Source: Rhizoclosmatium globosum (lineage: Eukaryota; Chytridiomycota; Chytridiomycetes; Chytridiales; Chytriomycetaceae). Taken from it: a stretch of DNA of 64,000 nt. Shown piece by piece: positions 47,155 through 58,824 of this stretch. Below the pieces are notes generated by a model. It made no database searches. It worked only from the letters and a program-made list of their open reading frames with translations, and was not told the origin of the DNA. Position 1 is the stretch's first letter; each line of letters begins with the position of its first letter. The stretch spans positions 124,001 to 188,000 of the forward strand of contig MCGO01000016.1 in the NCBI GenBank assembly GCA_002104985.1. The letters run 5' to 3'. The position numbers and the translations under genes are program-made.

Positions 47155-48332
47155 ATGATTCAAAGTTTTCGTCTGACTTCCACTGAAGTTGAGCAACGCA
47201 TGGCTGAAGTCGCCCAGAAGACAGGACTTTCAATCGACGCCACTTTGTCGAACGAACTCAAATCGCACGTCTTTGGTGACTTTCTCACCGTCAAGAATTC
47301 AAAAGAGAGCATGATTCCGTTTGTGTCAAGGCAAAGAATGTCGTGGAATTCATGAAAGTGTTTCCGTATCTTCGAGTGACGTTGGAAAGGGTCGAGTGGC
47401 TCAAACAGGAATCAGTGGACACGAAGGCTCACCCACGCCAGCTTATTGTTGCAAAATTGGATGCAACTCGGCGTTGGCAGCTACTTCTGCACTCCGTGTT
47501 TGGTATTCTTTGGCAGGAGATTGTTGTTTATCTGCCCTCTACGTACGAATTTGCCATTGCCTTTCAGCCTTTCACAAACACCTCTTTCGAAGTCATTGAG
47601 TCTTATAAAGTGCAGCAATTCCACAAGTTGATTCAGACTTGTGTTCGTTCGGCATGGATTGAACAGGGCCGTGATCGTGGTATGATTCCACCCTTCAATT
47701 TGGACAACTCAGAATTCAGCGCACTATGTCAGCGATTTGAAGAGCATCCAAATTACTTTACGCAACAGTCTCACAAATGGGCCACAACTATTATCAAGTT
47801 TCTCTTATTTAAAACTGAGGAAACGAGCGGAGAAGGAAACAATCAAGAAAACAACGGAAACAATGATGACGAGGGCGACTCTGACAATGACAAGGATGAT
47901 GAACTTCGAGAAGTTCTTGAAGCGACTCTTGAAGAGCACGGCCTTGAGCTCCGAGAAGACTCTATATTCTGTCAAGAGTTTTTGAACCATGAAATTTGCT
48001 GTAACTTGGAGGAAGTTGTGGCTGTAATGCTTGTAACTAACGCGTTGTTTCGTTACAGTCACGTTGCTTGGTCCACTTTACATGACGAAGTAGAAGATGA
48101 ATTGAAGTCGTTGGCGCTTGATGAAGGAATGGATTGGATTCCTGCCGCGAAGCAGTTGATTTCCTCCAAGCATTTCAGATCTCGCGCTTGTGAATCTTCT
48201 CAAAAAAGATATCACGATTTGTCAGACGATGAAGAGTTTGAAAAATCTCGGAGACGAGCAAGACGTGATGAATGGGAGGACGATGATGATGATGAAAACT
48301 CGAGCGATGAAGATCAGGATTGCTGGTGTTGA
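47155..48332 (+). CDS. Hypothetical protein with long acidic C-terminal tail
   Basis: ATG 47155 begins MIQSFRLTSTEVEQRMAEV. A single frame break near 47325 joins it to an uninterrupted frame ending at TGA 48332, giving about 392 residues. The body is alpha-helical (FLTVKN, WQLLLHSVFGILWQEIVVYL, FHKLIQTCVRSAWIEQGRDR). Residues about 215-260 are Asn/Asp/Glu-rich (GDSDNDKDDELREVLEA), and the C-terminal 60 residues alternate basic and acidic blocks (EFEKSRRRARRDEWEDDDDD), resembling nuclear chaperone or RNA-processing tails. No membrane segment. Not recognised. Confidence 0.6.
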
Positions 48333-48494
48333 ATTTTGTGGTTGCTGTATTCAATGATTTTGCTGTTGAGATTAACAAGACAACACCTTCAATGAAGTAT
48401 CATTAACAAATTCACTTGCTTTATTGAATAGAACTTGATAGTAGGTAGAAACGAATGAGATCCGGTAGTGTGACTAAATATGGTTTAGGAACGT

Positions 48495-49049
48495 TCAAAG
48501 AAGCGCTGCCAAAATCAAAGCAAAAATCCCAGCAGATTGAGTTTTCGCTCCACTATAAAGGTTTGAAGTGGTAACAATAGCAGCAGTCATAGTGGAGGAG
48601 CTTGCGGTTGCGATGTATCCGGCGTTCGTGGTAGCCGTAGTCGCGGTGTAAATCACACCTTGAGCAACAACAGGCAAACCATTGGGATTCATATCCTTTA
48701 ACACCAAAGTTTGGTTTTTCCAGTTGGCGTAAGGCTCTGGAGCTCTTCCCCCAGTCGCACACAAAGCCGTTCCAGCGAGGGCATCACAGGACAAGAACTT
48801 GGCAATAGTCATTTCACCCCCAAAAGAACCACACTTGGTACAAGCAACCTGGCAAAGTTGAGACGCTGGGTAGCTTTCAGTGCATGAGGTCGATACTTCA
48901 ATAGCCTTTGGGATACAAGTGCCAGAGCAGTTGAAGCGCAGTTGTTTTGAGACAGCGAACATCCTCCTAGTCCTTGGTAAGCAAGTCAAGCAAGGAGTGA
49001 GACAGGCGGTACTTAAAGAGAAATTACAAGCAGATGGAAGAACGGCCAT
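48495..49049 (-). CDS. Cys-rich secreted, probably GPI-anchored protein, paralog 1
   Basis: ATG 49049 (MAVLPSACNFSLSTACLTPC). The Cys-rich core FNCSGTCIPKAIEVSTSC ... QLCQVACTKCGSF...FLSCDALAG is followed by DMNPNGLPVV, a Thr/Ala-rich stalk (YTATTATTNAGYIATASSST) and a C-terminal hydrophobic end SAGIFALILAALL with a small-residue site before it, as in GPI signals. No classical N-terminal signal peptide is visible in this frame. About 184 residues. A paralog with the same core lies at 52458-52975. Likely wall or surface protein; function unknown. Confidence 0.65.
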   Translation of the reverse strand: MAVLPSACNFSLSTACLTPCLTCLPRTRRMFAVSKQLRFNCSGTCIPKAIEVSTSCTESYPASQLCQVACTKCGSFGGEMTIAKFLSCDALAGTALCATGGRAPEPYANWKNQTLVLKDMNPNGLPVVAQGVIYTATTATTNAGYIATASSSTMTAAIVTTSNLYSGAKTQSAGIFALILAALL

Positions 49050-50450
49050 TTTTGATTGAGTATGTCTACGATGGCAGAATGGGTGCAATTTATATCCTTT
49101 TTTGGTAACAAGCCGCGCTGCCGCTCTTAAAATACGGATCTCCATCTTCGCTACCCATTGTTAGTGCCAATTATATTGTCTTTGGTGCTCAATTGAAATG
49201 ATGCTGTAAGAATGGTGGTAATTGTAGGAAGAGTTGTATTTAAGAATTAGAAAGGGAATGATATGCATTTAAGAATGCAAAAAGAAGACTGAATAGCCGA
49301 CTCAATTTGCTTTCTCCAACGTATGCCGTTTTGAATTCGGAGATTAAACTCCGAGGTGATTAGCTGTTTATTTGTTGATAGATATTCATTTCCTTTTTTC
49401 AGCATTCTCCGTGCTCGATTTTCAATCTCTACACACCTCCATTACTGAAGCTTCATCACAGAATAACTTAGTGCTATATCAACGAACGAATTGGTATCAT
49501 TGTTTGTCAAATGATGCAAGGCATTATGAACACAAGCAGCTGGAAGGGCAGCCATTGTTGGTTGAGTATTTCACGGACAAGAAATTGAATTCCAATTTAT
49601 GTCTTGTGGGCTAAGTTGCCGTTACGGATCTCCATCTCTTCCTCACTTGTCAGCCCACAATTAAATATCACTTTTGGTGCTCAAAACCCCAGGGTTTAGG
49701 AATAAGAGCCATCGTGGGGCCAAACTACGTACATTTGAAAACGGAAAGGGATTTGCAAAGTGGCCTCTAAAACTTTGTGTTTTTGAATGTGGAGATGAAC
49801 TCCGAGATGATACACTGTCAAGATTCGTCCCTCCGTTATTCACTATTATATGAATGCTCAAATGCTCCTTGTTAGATCCGAAAAATCATAATGAATCGAA
49901 CTCCTCATAAATGCAGCCTTTGTGTAAAATGGCATATTCATACAACAACAAATGTAAAAGCGAGTAAGCTGTCTCATAAATGAGTATTTTGACAGTCTGC
50001 CAAGTATTCTTCATTTTGGAAATGAAATGATTGGTTTGCAGCACAAGGGTCATAAAAGAATGTCATTTTCCATAGAAGGGAATCTTCTGGACGTATTCCG
50101 GTATCAGTAGGATGTGTTTAAACGTCTTTCAATCTACTGCTGTGTAGGTAAGGACGCCAGAAACCGTGGAAAATTAGGGCGTAAAAACTTAGACTCTTGT
50201 TAATATTCTTCGAATTTCAATTCCGTTTTAACTCTCCTTTCTTTGTCCTTTCTCTTTCTGAGGTGGCTGAAACAAACCTCCAAAACCCAACCACACTCAG
50301 CATGAGGTATCCACACAATGAACCCAGCCCATTCCCCATGCCGCCGCATTGAGAGTTCATCTAGTTTGATGACTGCTGGATAAGCTGTAGTCATTGGAAA
50401 CCGACCCTTGCTTTTACCCCGTTTATCTCCTCCAAACACGAACTAACCCT
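49050..50450. other. Intergenic region with duplicated promoter-like segments
   Basis: Contains ACGGATCTCCATCT near 49133 (upstream of the 49049 gene) and again near 49624, and GGAGAT..AACTCCGAG near 49340 and 49790, so the upstream region appears duplicated. No gene is supported. A plus-strand open frame at 49372-49614 and a minus-strand one at 50200-50439 lack good starts and recognisable content. Confidence 0.4.
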
Positions 50451-51227
50451 ATGCAACCCACCCAGCACAACAGCAAGCGTCGCTTAATGCGCGATTTCAA
50501 GAAGCTGTCTACTGACCACCTGAGGGTGTCTCTGGAGCCCCGTGTCCCGACAATGTGTACGCCTCTCTTTTATGCCCTCCTTCTTTACTCGTTGCCCTTG
50601 CCTGTCGCTCTCTTTGGAAGCCCACTACACTTGTAGTCCTCCTGCAACTGTCTTCTCTCACATAATCCATTTCCTGCAACTACAAACCATCCCCACTCGC
50701 TTCTCTCCTTCACACTGACCTCCAATCCCGCAACTCAATAGACTCATTTGGAACGCCGTAATCTTTGGCCCCGAAGACACACCCTTCGAAGACGGGACCT
50801 TCAAACTCATTCTGACCTTTGACGAATCGTACCCAACAAAACCACCCCACGTTCGCTTCGTTTCTAAAATGTTCCATCCAAATGTGTATGCGAACGGAGA
50901 CTTGTGTCTGGATATTCTGCAGAACCGTTGGTAGGTTATCTTGTCTTCGGGGTATTTGGGATGCAGAATGTTAAAAAAGCCCCTTGAACTTTTGAATTGT
51001 AGGAGTCCGACGTATGATACTGCAGCTATTTTGACGAGTATTCAGAGTTTATTGCATGACCCAAACCCAAATAGTCCGGCGAATACGGAGGCAGCGCGCC
51101 TTTTCACTGTTGAGTTTCACTCCCTCTTGTCCTCTCTCTTGCATTCTAACATCACATCGTTCAGGAGGACCGCAAAGCGTACAACAGGCGAGTGCGGGAG
51201 ACTGTGGAAGAGTCGTGGGCGGAATAA
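50451..51227 (+). CDS. RAD6: E2 ubiquitin-conjugating enzyme Rad6/Ubc2
   Basis: E2 enzyme of the PCNA/histone H2B ubiquitylation pathway (DNA damage tolerance, chromatin), nucleus and cytosol. ATG 50451 reads [19 protein letters not shown]. Exon 2 (50742-50930) carries [40 protein letters not shown] and [14 protein letters not shown], with the catalytic Cys in the LCLDIL motif. Exon 3 (51003-51108) continues [32 protein letters not shown]. The last exon (51165-51227) ends [13 protein letters not shown]. Introns: about 50555-50741, 50931-51002 and 51109-51164, the last with a TTCTAAC branch site. One base is missing near 50519, where the near-invariant [10 protein letters not shown] is coded GAC-CA-CCT-GAG; an extra C restores it. 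About 150 residues, typical for the family. No acidic tail like that of yeast. Confidence 0.95.
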
Positions 51228-51466
51228 GCATGGAGAACAAGTGTGGAGGATTTGGTTTTGATGGAGTTGAATGCATGAATCTGTTGTCGTTTTTATATTT
51301 CGCAGTATCTTAGTTATGAATTATGAAAGAAATGTGGTATTAGCAAACTCTTGATTATGTTTTCTTTTCGCGCCTTCAAATTATAAACTTCACAAATGAG
51401 GTGACTTTATTATTATTTCATCGAGTACTGTTATGTATGAGGAATCACTCCGTGATGAACGATTAT

Positions 51467-52134
51467 TTACGTGCGGGAGGAGGAGGTTGAGGTAGAATCG
51501 GGGACAGATGCCTGCGTCGATGCCACTCTTCTGGTCGTTTCATTATTAGAGTCAATCTTACTTCCTGTTGCAGTTGGCGCAGCGGATCTCGTACCCAAGG
51601 TGGATGTTGTATTGGTATAATCTGAAGTAGAAACTCGAGTGGCAGAAGTAGTATTCGGCAAAATCGTTGTCCTGACAGTTTCGATATACGAAGGTACACA
51701 GACACCTTGGCGGCATTCTAATCCAGCCTCCTTATTGCAGACTGTAGCAGCTCGTTCTCCGCCACAAACGGCACCGAGTCCGCCATCAAATGCATAATAG
51801 AATTGGCAAATATCCGATTGCAGAGTTGCGATGAGACTGAATGAGGTCAGTGTGCCAACCTCCTCCATCATCAGAGACAGAGCCTGATCCAAAGACCTGA
51901 TTGAAACGAGTGATTGAATCTTCGGGTTCAGTGCTACATTGGATTTGATTGATTGGTAAGATAGTTGATGATATTGCTTGGGTTGCCGATTGAGATGAGG
52001 TCGCAGTTGCGTAGTGGTTGTTGTAGTTGTGTTGCTCTCTCCAATTTGAGTCAGGTTGGCTGACGAGCCAAAGACAGGATACAAGACAGACAGAAAGGAT
52101 CCATCTTGAACAAGCTGCAACTTTGATAGACATG
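51467..52134 (-). CDS. Secreted Ser/Thr-rich protein with small Cys-rich module
   Basis: Start chosen at 52134, where MSIKVAACSRWILSVCLVSCLW is a good signal peptide. The upstream frame to 52307 is less likely. A Thr/Asn/Gln-rich stretch (one frame break near 52060) is followed by YYAFDGGLGAVCGGERAA, TVCNKEAGLECRQGVCVP, then a long Ser/Thr region (TRVSTSDYTNTTSTLGTRSA) likely to be O-glycosylated, ending STSSSRT. The CGG...TVC...GLEC..GVCVP spacing resembles small secreted Cys modules in which one Cys pair caps a short loop. No clear GPI signal. Unknown role; extracellular or wall. Confidence 0.55.
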
Positions 52135-52457
52135 TTGTTGAAAGATGGAACTGAAGTCAAGTTGCAGGATACAGACGTCAGCACATAGTTCCCGACCTGC
52201 GGTAGTTTGATTTCCGCCACGGCAGTTGGTGTAGGACTGACTAATGTAGTGGACAGGCTCAGTGAGGCTGCAGTCAAGGTACGTGTTGCCACTGAAACTG
52301 AAGCCATCAAGTTGCTTGTGTTTAGAACAACTTTTTGATTGTCCGTTAAATATTAACACTAACTTCGTATTATACGGAATTCAACAAAAGAATTTAATAG
52401 TAATGAAGATATACAGATATAGATGTTATAGAACGAGAAGGCAAACAAACATTACAC

Positions 52458-52975
52458 TCAATACCCTAATACTACAGCAACAGCAGCACTCTTAGTGGTA
52501 GTAAGAAGAACGGCAACTGGACTCATCGCTGTTGCTTGTGCACTTGCTGCCCCCTGGCTTGCTTTGGTTATAGTAACGAATTCGGCAGAGCCCGAAGTAG
52601 TTGCAGTTGTCTGACAATCACAGGTAACCCATCAGGATTCAAATCCTTTAAACAATCGTCGTGTTTGAAAGCATACTTCCCATCATTCCGCGGCTACAGA
52701 CAGCCGTCCAGCCATCTCATCGCAAGACAAGAACCGGCTCGTCGCGATTTCATTCGCCGATGGAGCTGTGCACTTGCTGCATGCCAACTGACAAGCCGTG
52801 GAGCCAGGGTATTGTGATGCACAGGTACTGCTGATATCGAGGGCAGTCGGGACACACGTTCCAGAACAATCAAAGTTGCAGTGCTGTTCAGAGTTGAAGC
52901 AGCTCCATTGCGGAAACAGGAGAAGCAAGTGCCCGCGCAGTTGAAGGGTAGACAGACTGCAGGAATGGCGGCCAT
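52458..52975 (-). CDS. Cys-rich secreted/surface protein, paralog 2
   Basis: ATG 52975 (MAAIPAVCLPFNCAGTCFSC). After a frame break it carries the same core as the 49049 gene: FDCSGTCVPTALDISSTC ... ACQLACSKCTAPSANEIA..FLSCDEMAG, then DLNPDGLPVI, a Thr/Ser/Ala stalk and a hydrophobic end AVAVVLGY. About 170 residues. The two paralogs have the same orientation and flank RAD6 and the 52134 gene, suggesting local duplication with intervening genes. Three to four frame breaks; the core alignment to its paralog shows the correct frame. Confidence 0.6.
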
Positions 52976-53208
52976 TTTGAAAGGAATCAAATTGATTCCT
53001 TTCCATTTTTAGCGCTCAATAATGCTCACTGAACGGATCTTCATCTCCACAGAGAATTCAACAAGTGGACTCACTCAAAAGAATGCCGCATTAGTGTTGC
53101 AAATATCGAAAAAAAATTGGAAGAAAACCGTCATATATTCGCATTAAATGAAGCCATTGTTTATTTACTAACTATACATTCATAGAAGCTCGCTTTCAGA
53201 TACATTAT

Positions 53209-54237
53209 TTACAAAATTCCCATAATAGCCGTCTTTACACGGCGCTTCACTGTTTTTTTAGGCTCAGCAGACTCCGTCGGCGATGTCGAGTATTGGCTAT
53301 TCATCTTTCTTGACGCTTCAAAAAAGATGTTGTCTTCAACGGACCGACTGTGGTCGCTTGTCGGAGTTGCCACTTGGTTCAATGAAGATTCTGATTCACG
53401 TCTGTGACTATTGTATTGGACTCGAGGCCTTGTTGGAATAAATCCAGCGCTTGTGCTTCTTGGATCTGTCGCTGAGATAGTCTCGTGTTTGCCTCACCGC
53501 GTTTGTCGGCGTAGACTGGGGATGTTACATACGAGTCCGATCCACCATAAGACTGTGTTCGACTCATTGCATATGTATTAATGCGTGGAACGCTGCGCGC
53601 AGATGAGAACTTTGCAACTTCGTTCACACTGGCTGTGATGGAATGGTTGATCATGTCAACCCAGAGACTCTTTGTTGCCATGTTTCTTGCGCATAAGCTG
53701 GTTTCAGAGAATTATTATTTACTTTGGCATAGCAAGAGAGGTGGACTTCGACTTACATCCAAGATTTGAATTGGCCCAGCCCGATTTCTCCAACCAGTTC
53801 CATGGCCAAACTCAGTTTGCCCCTTTAATATCAGCGACAATGTAGGAATTCGGTGTAAGGTCTAAGCTTGCGAGAGGTTGGCTGAAAGTTGATCGCGTGA
53901 CAAACATGTACAGAGTGCGATTCGCTAAGATAAAGAACCGCTCAACGAGAAGACCTTCTTCACCCCGGCGAGTAGGAGGAACATAAAGATCAAGTTGTCC
54001 ACTGAGAGCACTGGGTTGCTCTGTTGAAGTATTAGATTGGGTGGTAGATATCTATCACTCTTACCTAACAATGCACCAATTGTTACGTTACCGTGGTCTT
54101 CATGGTTTGTTATTGAGGGTCTTCGTTTGCTAAGGCTGCGGCCTTGCCTAGACCGTCTGTCTGCTGAATTCGGCGTCAGAACACAGAAGTCCACCCAAAA
54201 CCATAAACTCACCATCAATTTGTAGGTTGTTCATCAT
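53209..54237 (-). CDS. PH-domain protein 1 of the local family
   Basis: ATG 54237 (MMNNLQID), then an intron (about 54164-54211). The PH-like domain runs about 53640-53960: EGLLVERFFILANRTLYMF, SLDLTPNSYIVADIKGKLS (after correcting one G in a G-run), LAMELVGEIGLGQFKSWM, an intron (about 53697-53757), then ARNMATKSLWVDMINHSI, the final helix with its conserved Trp. A Ser-rich tail ends KKTVKRRVKTAIMGIL at 53209. A basic C-terminus and PH fold suggest membrane phosphoinositide binding. First of seven co-oriented relatives. Confidence 0.6.
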
Positions 54238-54503
54238 GTTTCAACTCGGTATTCTGGCGGGTAAGTACGCGCGACATATTGAACAGAGTAATGTAGTATC
54301 GTGTTCAGAACTTTTTTGTTGAAGGGTTACAAGTCGAGCAGAGCCTCACAGCCTCAAATTTTCCAATTTGGTGAGTTGGAATGGAGGGAGGCACTCGCCA
54401 AGCATTGCTCTGCATCTTATCACTGACAGTTCCTGACATGAACACGCGCAACAACCCATCAACATAAAACCACCCTTCATTCTTAATATTATGCTAAATG
54501 ACT

Positions 54504-55865
54504 CTATTTAAATTGTTTACTTGAACCAAACCATCCCTTCAACCTGGAAAACGTAGTACTTTGCGCAGTACTTGGTCTTCGAGGCAGTTCCGACATTGAA
54601 CGACCCGTATATTCAACTCCCCCAGACAAAACACTCTCATGATCAACTTTCTCAGCTTCCACAATAACAGCCTGTCTCCTCTGTCCTTCATTTTCTTTTC
54701 AACAACGCCCGTGCCATCGCCTCGTCCATCGCAAACTGCATCTGCGATTCACGTGGTGGAACACCAATAGACTTCCAATGCTCATCCTCGTCCATTAAAC
54801 TCGAGCTTCGACGGTGCTCGCTGTAGGAATCTGAATTTCTCCGCATGAGTGTGGATTTTTTCCCACGGACTCGCTTTGAGTCGTTGAGTTTTGTTGCAAG
54901 CTGGATTTCCATTTCGGCTGGGGAGGCGTAATCTAAGGTGGATTCCTCGGACAAAACCGGAGCTGAAAAGGGCTGCTCTATTCCATGAAATCTTTCCCAA
55001 GGAATCTTGGGGACGGGTGGAGCTGGGTCTGTTGGTTCCAAAGGGGATAGATTGGCGTTTGATTTCAAGGTTTCGAAGGAATACACTGAAGTTTCTTTCC
55101 TGCCACCAGACTTTTGAAATACGTCTCCAGTGCGAATTCCGTGCTGCTGTTGATCTTTTTGAGCTTTGGAGCCGCCTGCAGCTCAAATGAAACTTCGGCA
55201 ATTGCCTTGTTGATAAGCTCCACCCACATATTCTTTGTCGCAAGATTGTTTGCACGTAGCCTAGTCAACAACAATCGATTAATAAAGACTAATTTGAACA
55301 CAAGGAGACAAGGAGCCACTCACAACCAGCTCTTGGTTTCCCCAGTCGGCAAAGTTGATACGATCTCAAACGCCAGTGGTACGTTGATTCGCTGCAGCTT
55401 CGGCAGCACAAATGTCTTTTCCGACAGGTCAAAGTAGTCTATAGCTTCATTCGTTGGTTTTGGGTCCGCAAATTGGAACAAGCTGCCTTGACACATAACA
55501 ATGAACCTCGGAGCCCAAGGTAGCGACTGAAGTTTGGCAGTATCTTCGTATCGAGCTTCGGGGATGATGTACAGCTGTCCAGATGTTGCATCAGTCTTGT
55601 CTGTTGAGGAAGGCAAAATCAGCCAAGATCATATGGTACTCTCGATAGACTCACTCAGCAGATCCGCTACTTTCGCGGTATGTTTCTGCTTGTATGCTTC
55701 CAGCAGTTGCTTGACTTCGGGTGTTATCTCGGGATCTGAAGCAAGCGAATGAGTTAATTGACTAACAAAGTGGGGAATTGGGCACACTACACACCCTTCA
55801 TGGTCCATAAACTCCTCGAATGAGCTGCGAAGTGCCATGAGCAAGGAGTCAACTTTCGTTGCCAT
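54504..55865 (-). CDS. PH-domain protein 2 of the local family
   Basis: ATG 55865 reads MATKVDSLLMALRSSFEEFM, the family's N-terminal helix. Then a helical segment (ITPEVKQLLEAYKQKHTAKV) and a PH domain: GQLYIIPEARYEDTAKL, PWAPRFIVMCQGSLFQFADP, VPLAFEIVSTLPTGETKSW, intron (about 55262-55321), NLATKNMWVELINKAIAEV. A disordered basic/Ser region follows. After a frame break in an A-run near 54693, the C-terminus reads VIVEAEKVDHESVL ... SRLKGWFGSSKQFK, stop 54506. About 400 residues. The C-terminal GWFGSSK patch is shared with the coiled-coil relatives. Likely a peripheral membrane adaptor; no enzyme domain. Confidence 0.65.
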
Positions 55866-57234
55866 TTAAACAAGTTTCTGGGCTTCGAGGAGATTTAGAA
55901 CCAGATTTATTTTTCATTAAGCGATGGAAGGAAGGAAAGAGCAAGACGGATAGAAAGAGAGGCTTATTCACATTAGGGATTGCATGCCCAGGGAGTAAGT
56001 AGAGTAACAGACAAAAGGTACAAGGAAGATGAGATTGAATGCCATTGACATTGATAGCAGGGCTTGACTGGACTTCAAAATCATTTAAAACTGGATAAAC
56101 GACTTGGAAATCTGTGCCTTCGTATTCTTCTTTCTGTTCACAGCATCCCCTGAAGTAGTCGACGAAGTCTTGACTTGGATCGCCCAAGGCGAGATAAGTC
56201 AGGCTCTGTGTCTCCCAATGACCCAAAGATACCACCGCCAGGGATCCCAACACTTTGTTGTTTGGGGAAACTGCCAAAGATGGGCTGTCGGATGCTCTAT
56301 TGCCGTAGTAATGTCGAATTCGCTTGAAACGTGAGAGTGGGCTTCAGAGTCGCGGCGATCAAAACTATAGTTGCTTGGAGACGAGCTGTATGGTTGCGCA
56401 AGAGATCTGTTGATGAAGATAGGCTGGGGTGCAGCGTTCAAACTGTTTTGTCTGTTTGGAATATGGAGACCTCCTTGGAAGTTTGCAATCTGAATAAGAT
56501 ACAGGATTAATATATCATAAGAAGCAATGTAATCTGAAGTTACCCTGCTTGAGAAAGAGTTCTTCGAGAGTAATCTCATCTGCACCTTCATCGTAATCTT
56601 GCTCATCTGGGCCAGTAACAGAAAAACGAGCAATCATATCTATCCATGTATCTTTTGATGTCTTGGTTTTGGCTCTCAAACTTGATTAGTGAGCAGCGAT
56701 TAGTTCAGTTGTCTCCTCCAGAAATCAAATAAAGATCTAAGGTCGTAGATACATACATCCAATTCTCGTCAGGGGTTTCATTGTTTGCAATAGTGAAAGC
56801 TAAGGGTTCACCCGGAACACCAGTTGACGCCACTTCCGTTCCCACATTCAATCGCACAACATCTACAGGCATCTCCTCCGGCCCATTGCTTTCAAACATA
56901 AAGATAGCGCCCATAGTAAGAACCAGAACCGCAGCTTCCATGCCATTGTTGGTTTGTCTGCCGGTGATATCACATCCATCAATCCTGAAACAGTGGCCGT
57001 GTTCAAGCTGAGGAGATGCGCAACAGTTACTTGAGGCAGGGGCGCTATGTTTATGAGGAAGAGAGTCAGCGAATCGGTTTATATCGTAAGTGGCGGCGGC
57101 TTTGAAGTATGAGGGTTCGCCACAACAAGAAGCTTGAAGCAGCGAAACTAGGGTAACTAACCTTTTCCTGTAGTGCATTCATCAAGAGAAGCATCCAACT
57201 CCCGCAGGAGACTGTCCATATCGATTGCAGGCAT
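55849..57234 (-). CDS. PH-domain protein 3 of the local family
   Basis: ATG 57234 reads MPAIDMDSLLRELDASLDEC, the family motif, then an intron (from about 57167). The PH-like domain runs HGHCFRIDGCDITGRQ, AAVLVLTMGAIFMFES, DVVRLNVGTEVASTGVPGE, LAFTIANNETPDENWM, intron (about 56700-56755), LRAKTKTSKDTWIDMIARF. An acidic segment (DEGADEITLEELFLKQ) and a polar C-terminal region follow, the latter with frame breaks near 56230. The 3' end is uncertain: the open frame runs to 55849 and overlaps the next gene's start by 17 bp. No GWFG patch was found in it. Confidence 0.5.
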
Positions 57235-57379
57235 TTTGAGAAGAATTTTCTGATATGCTTTTTGTTCTCTGTTTGACTAAGAAACTGTTGCTTTTATTGA
57301 AAGGTTTGTGTACATAACGCTTCAACAGTCTATCCATATATCATCCAGTGTGATGACATCCATCCCTTGACCAACTCCT

Positions 57380-58715
57380 TTAAAAACGACCACCAGCACC
57401 CATTTGCATCATGTAAGGGTTCGCAAGGAACAACGGTACATTACTTTCATCTTTTTCAGCCTTCTTCTTTGCTGGTTTAGCTGATCCCGTACTTTTCGAA
57501 CGACCAAGCCAGCCCAGCCCTTTCTTTGACGAGTTCGATTGCTCTGTTCCAATTGACGATGTTTTTGACTTTAAGGATGTGGTGTCGCTCTTCAAATCAG
57601 CTGCTTTAGCCTGAGCTTTCAATAACAAAAATTCATTTTCCCTGATACGATCACTTATTTCCTGGAGACGGAATTTAGCATTGATATTTTAAAAAAATCA
57701 AATCAGTCAAGACTCAATACCTTCTTTGCTTGCTCTAATTCTGCACGAAGGCTAAGTTCCTGCATAAATGATGTTAACTTGACCCTGAAGAAAATTGTGT
57801 TATTCACCATCTTTGTTTTCTCGAGTTCTGCACGAAGAGCCATGATTTCTTCATTTTCGTACTGCTGTTCCATTTGTTGTTGTAGTTGCAGTTGTTGTTG
57901 TTGGTGGTAATGGTGATGCAGTGAATCCAGTTCTTCTCTCTCTTGGATTGTATCAGGGTAAGATTGCGCGGATGTGCGAGACATTGGTCGCGCAAATTGC
58001 TGCTGTTGAGCATTTTCGTAAACAGAGGGAGGTGGCATAAATGAGCCTCGTTTGGGAGTTGGCAAATTGTTGTCGAAACTGGCCCTGCCAGATCGAACAT
58101 AAGGTGCTCCAGAATTGACAGGAGCATGTTAAATGTTTGGTTTGGAGCAGGGGCGCCATTGGAAGACATTGTTCTGCTGAGGTAGATTGGGGGAGGCATA
58201 GATTGCTGCAGCATGCTCGACCTGATTGCCACAGGACTTGGCGGCATGTCCATACCCTTTGGAAGTCTCTGCATGATAATAAGGGGATTGTGTGGTGTTT
58301 AATAAACAAAGTGCGATTGATATGTGATCACAACTCACATTCCGATTCGATGGCTGTGAAAGAGCCTGTTCCTGGATCGTATCCTGGCGCATCTTTTCGG
58401 CCAAAAGTGGTTTAATTGTTGGGCGAGGAATCGAGGCGATGGCGGCAGAGGAATGGAGGCACTTGAACTGCTGAGCCGGGCGTCCGCGGCGGGTTCCGGT
58501 GCATCGGATTCGGCGGTGTGTCTTCGGAATAAGCCGAGAGAATGTCGTAGGCGTCGTCGGCGGCTTCGGCTTTAAAAGAAGTGGCTGGCGGGCTGCCTCT
58601 GCTCATGGCCAATTGAGTACCCGCTCTAAGTAAAGGCTGCAATACTCGCCTTACCTGGTGAATCAATTAAGAACTCATCCAGCTCATTCAGCAGCGCATT
58701 GATCGTGTTGCTCAT
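57380..58715 (-). CDS. Coiled-coil/disordered protein 1 of the local family
   Basis: ATG 58715 reads MSNTINALLNELDEFLIDSP, the family motif, followed by an intron (to about 58605). A Pro/Ser region leads, after another intron (about 58277-58340), into Gln/His-rich sequence and a coiled coil (NEEIMALRAELEKTKM, QELSLRAELEQAKK). The C-terminus reads KKGLGWLGRSKSTGSAKPAK..ANPYMMQMGAGGRF, stop 57380. The GWLGRSKS patch and -GGRF end recur in the 59702 gene. No PH domain. Probably oligomeric and scaffold-like. Confidence 0.6.
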
Positions 58716-58824
58716 GGTGTGCAATGGGTCTCAATGTCAAACGATCCCAAATTGATTTTTGGATCTCCACGAAAGGATATCACAAAAGTACAACAAATCT
58801 ATATTCAAACTTTATTTAAAAAAC

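Noticed and set aside
50200..50439. 79-codon minus-strand frame upstream of RAD6
   Set aside because: No ATG start (opens with GTG), overlaps the RAD6 leader and contains no recognisable motif.
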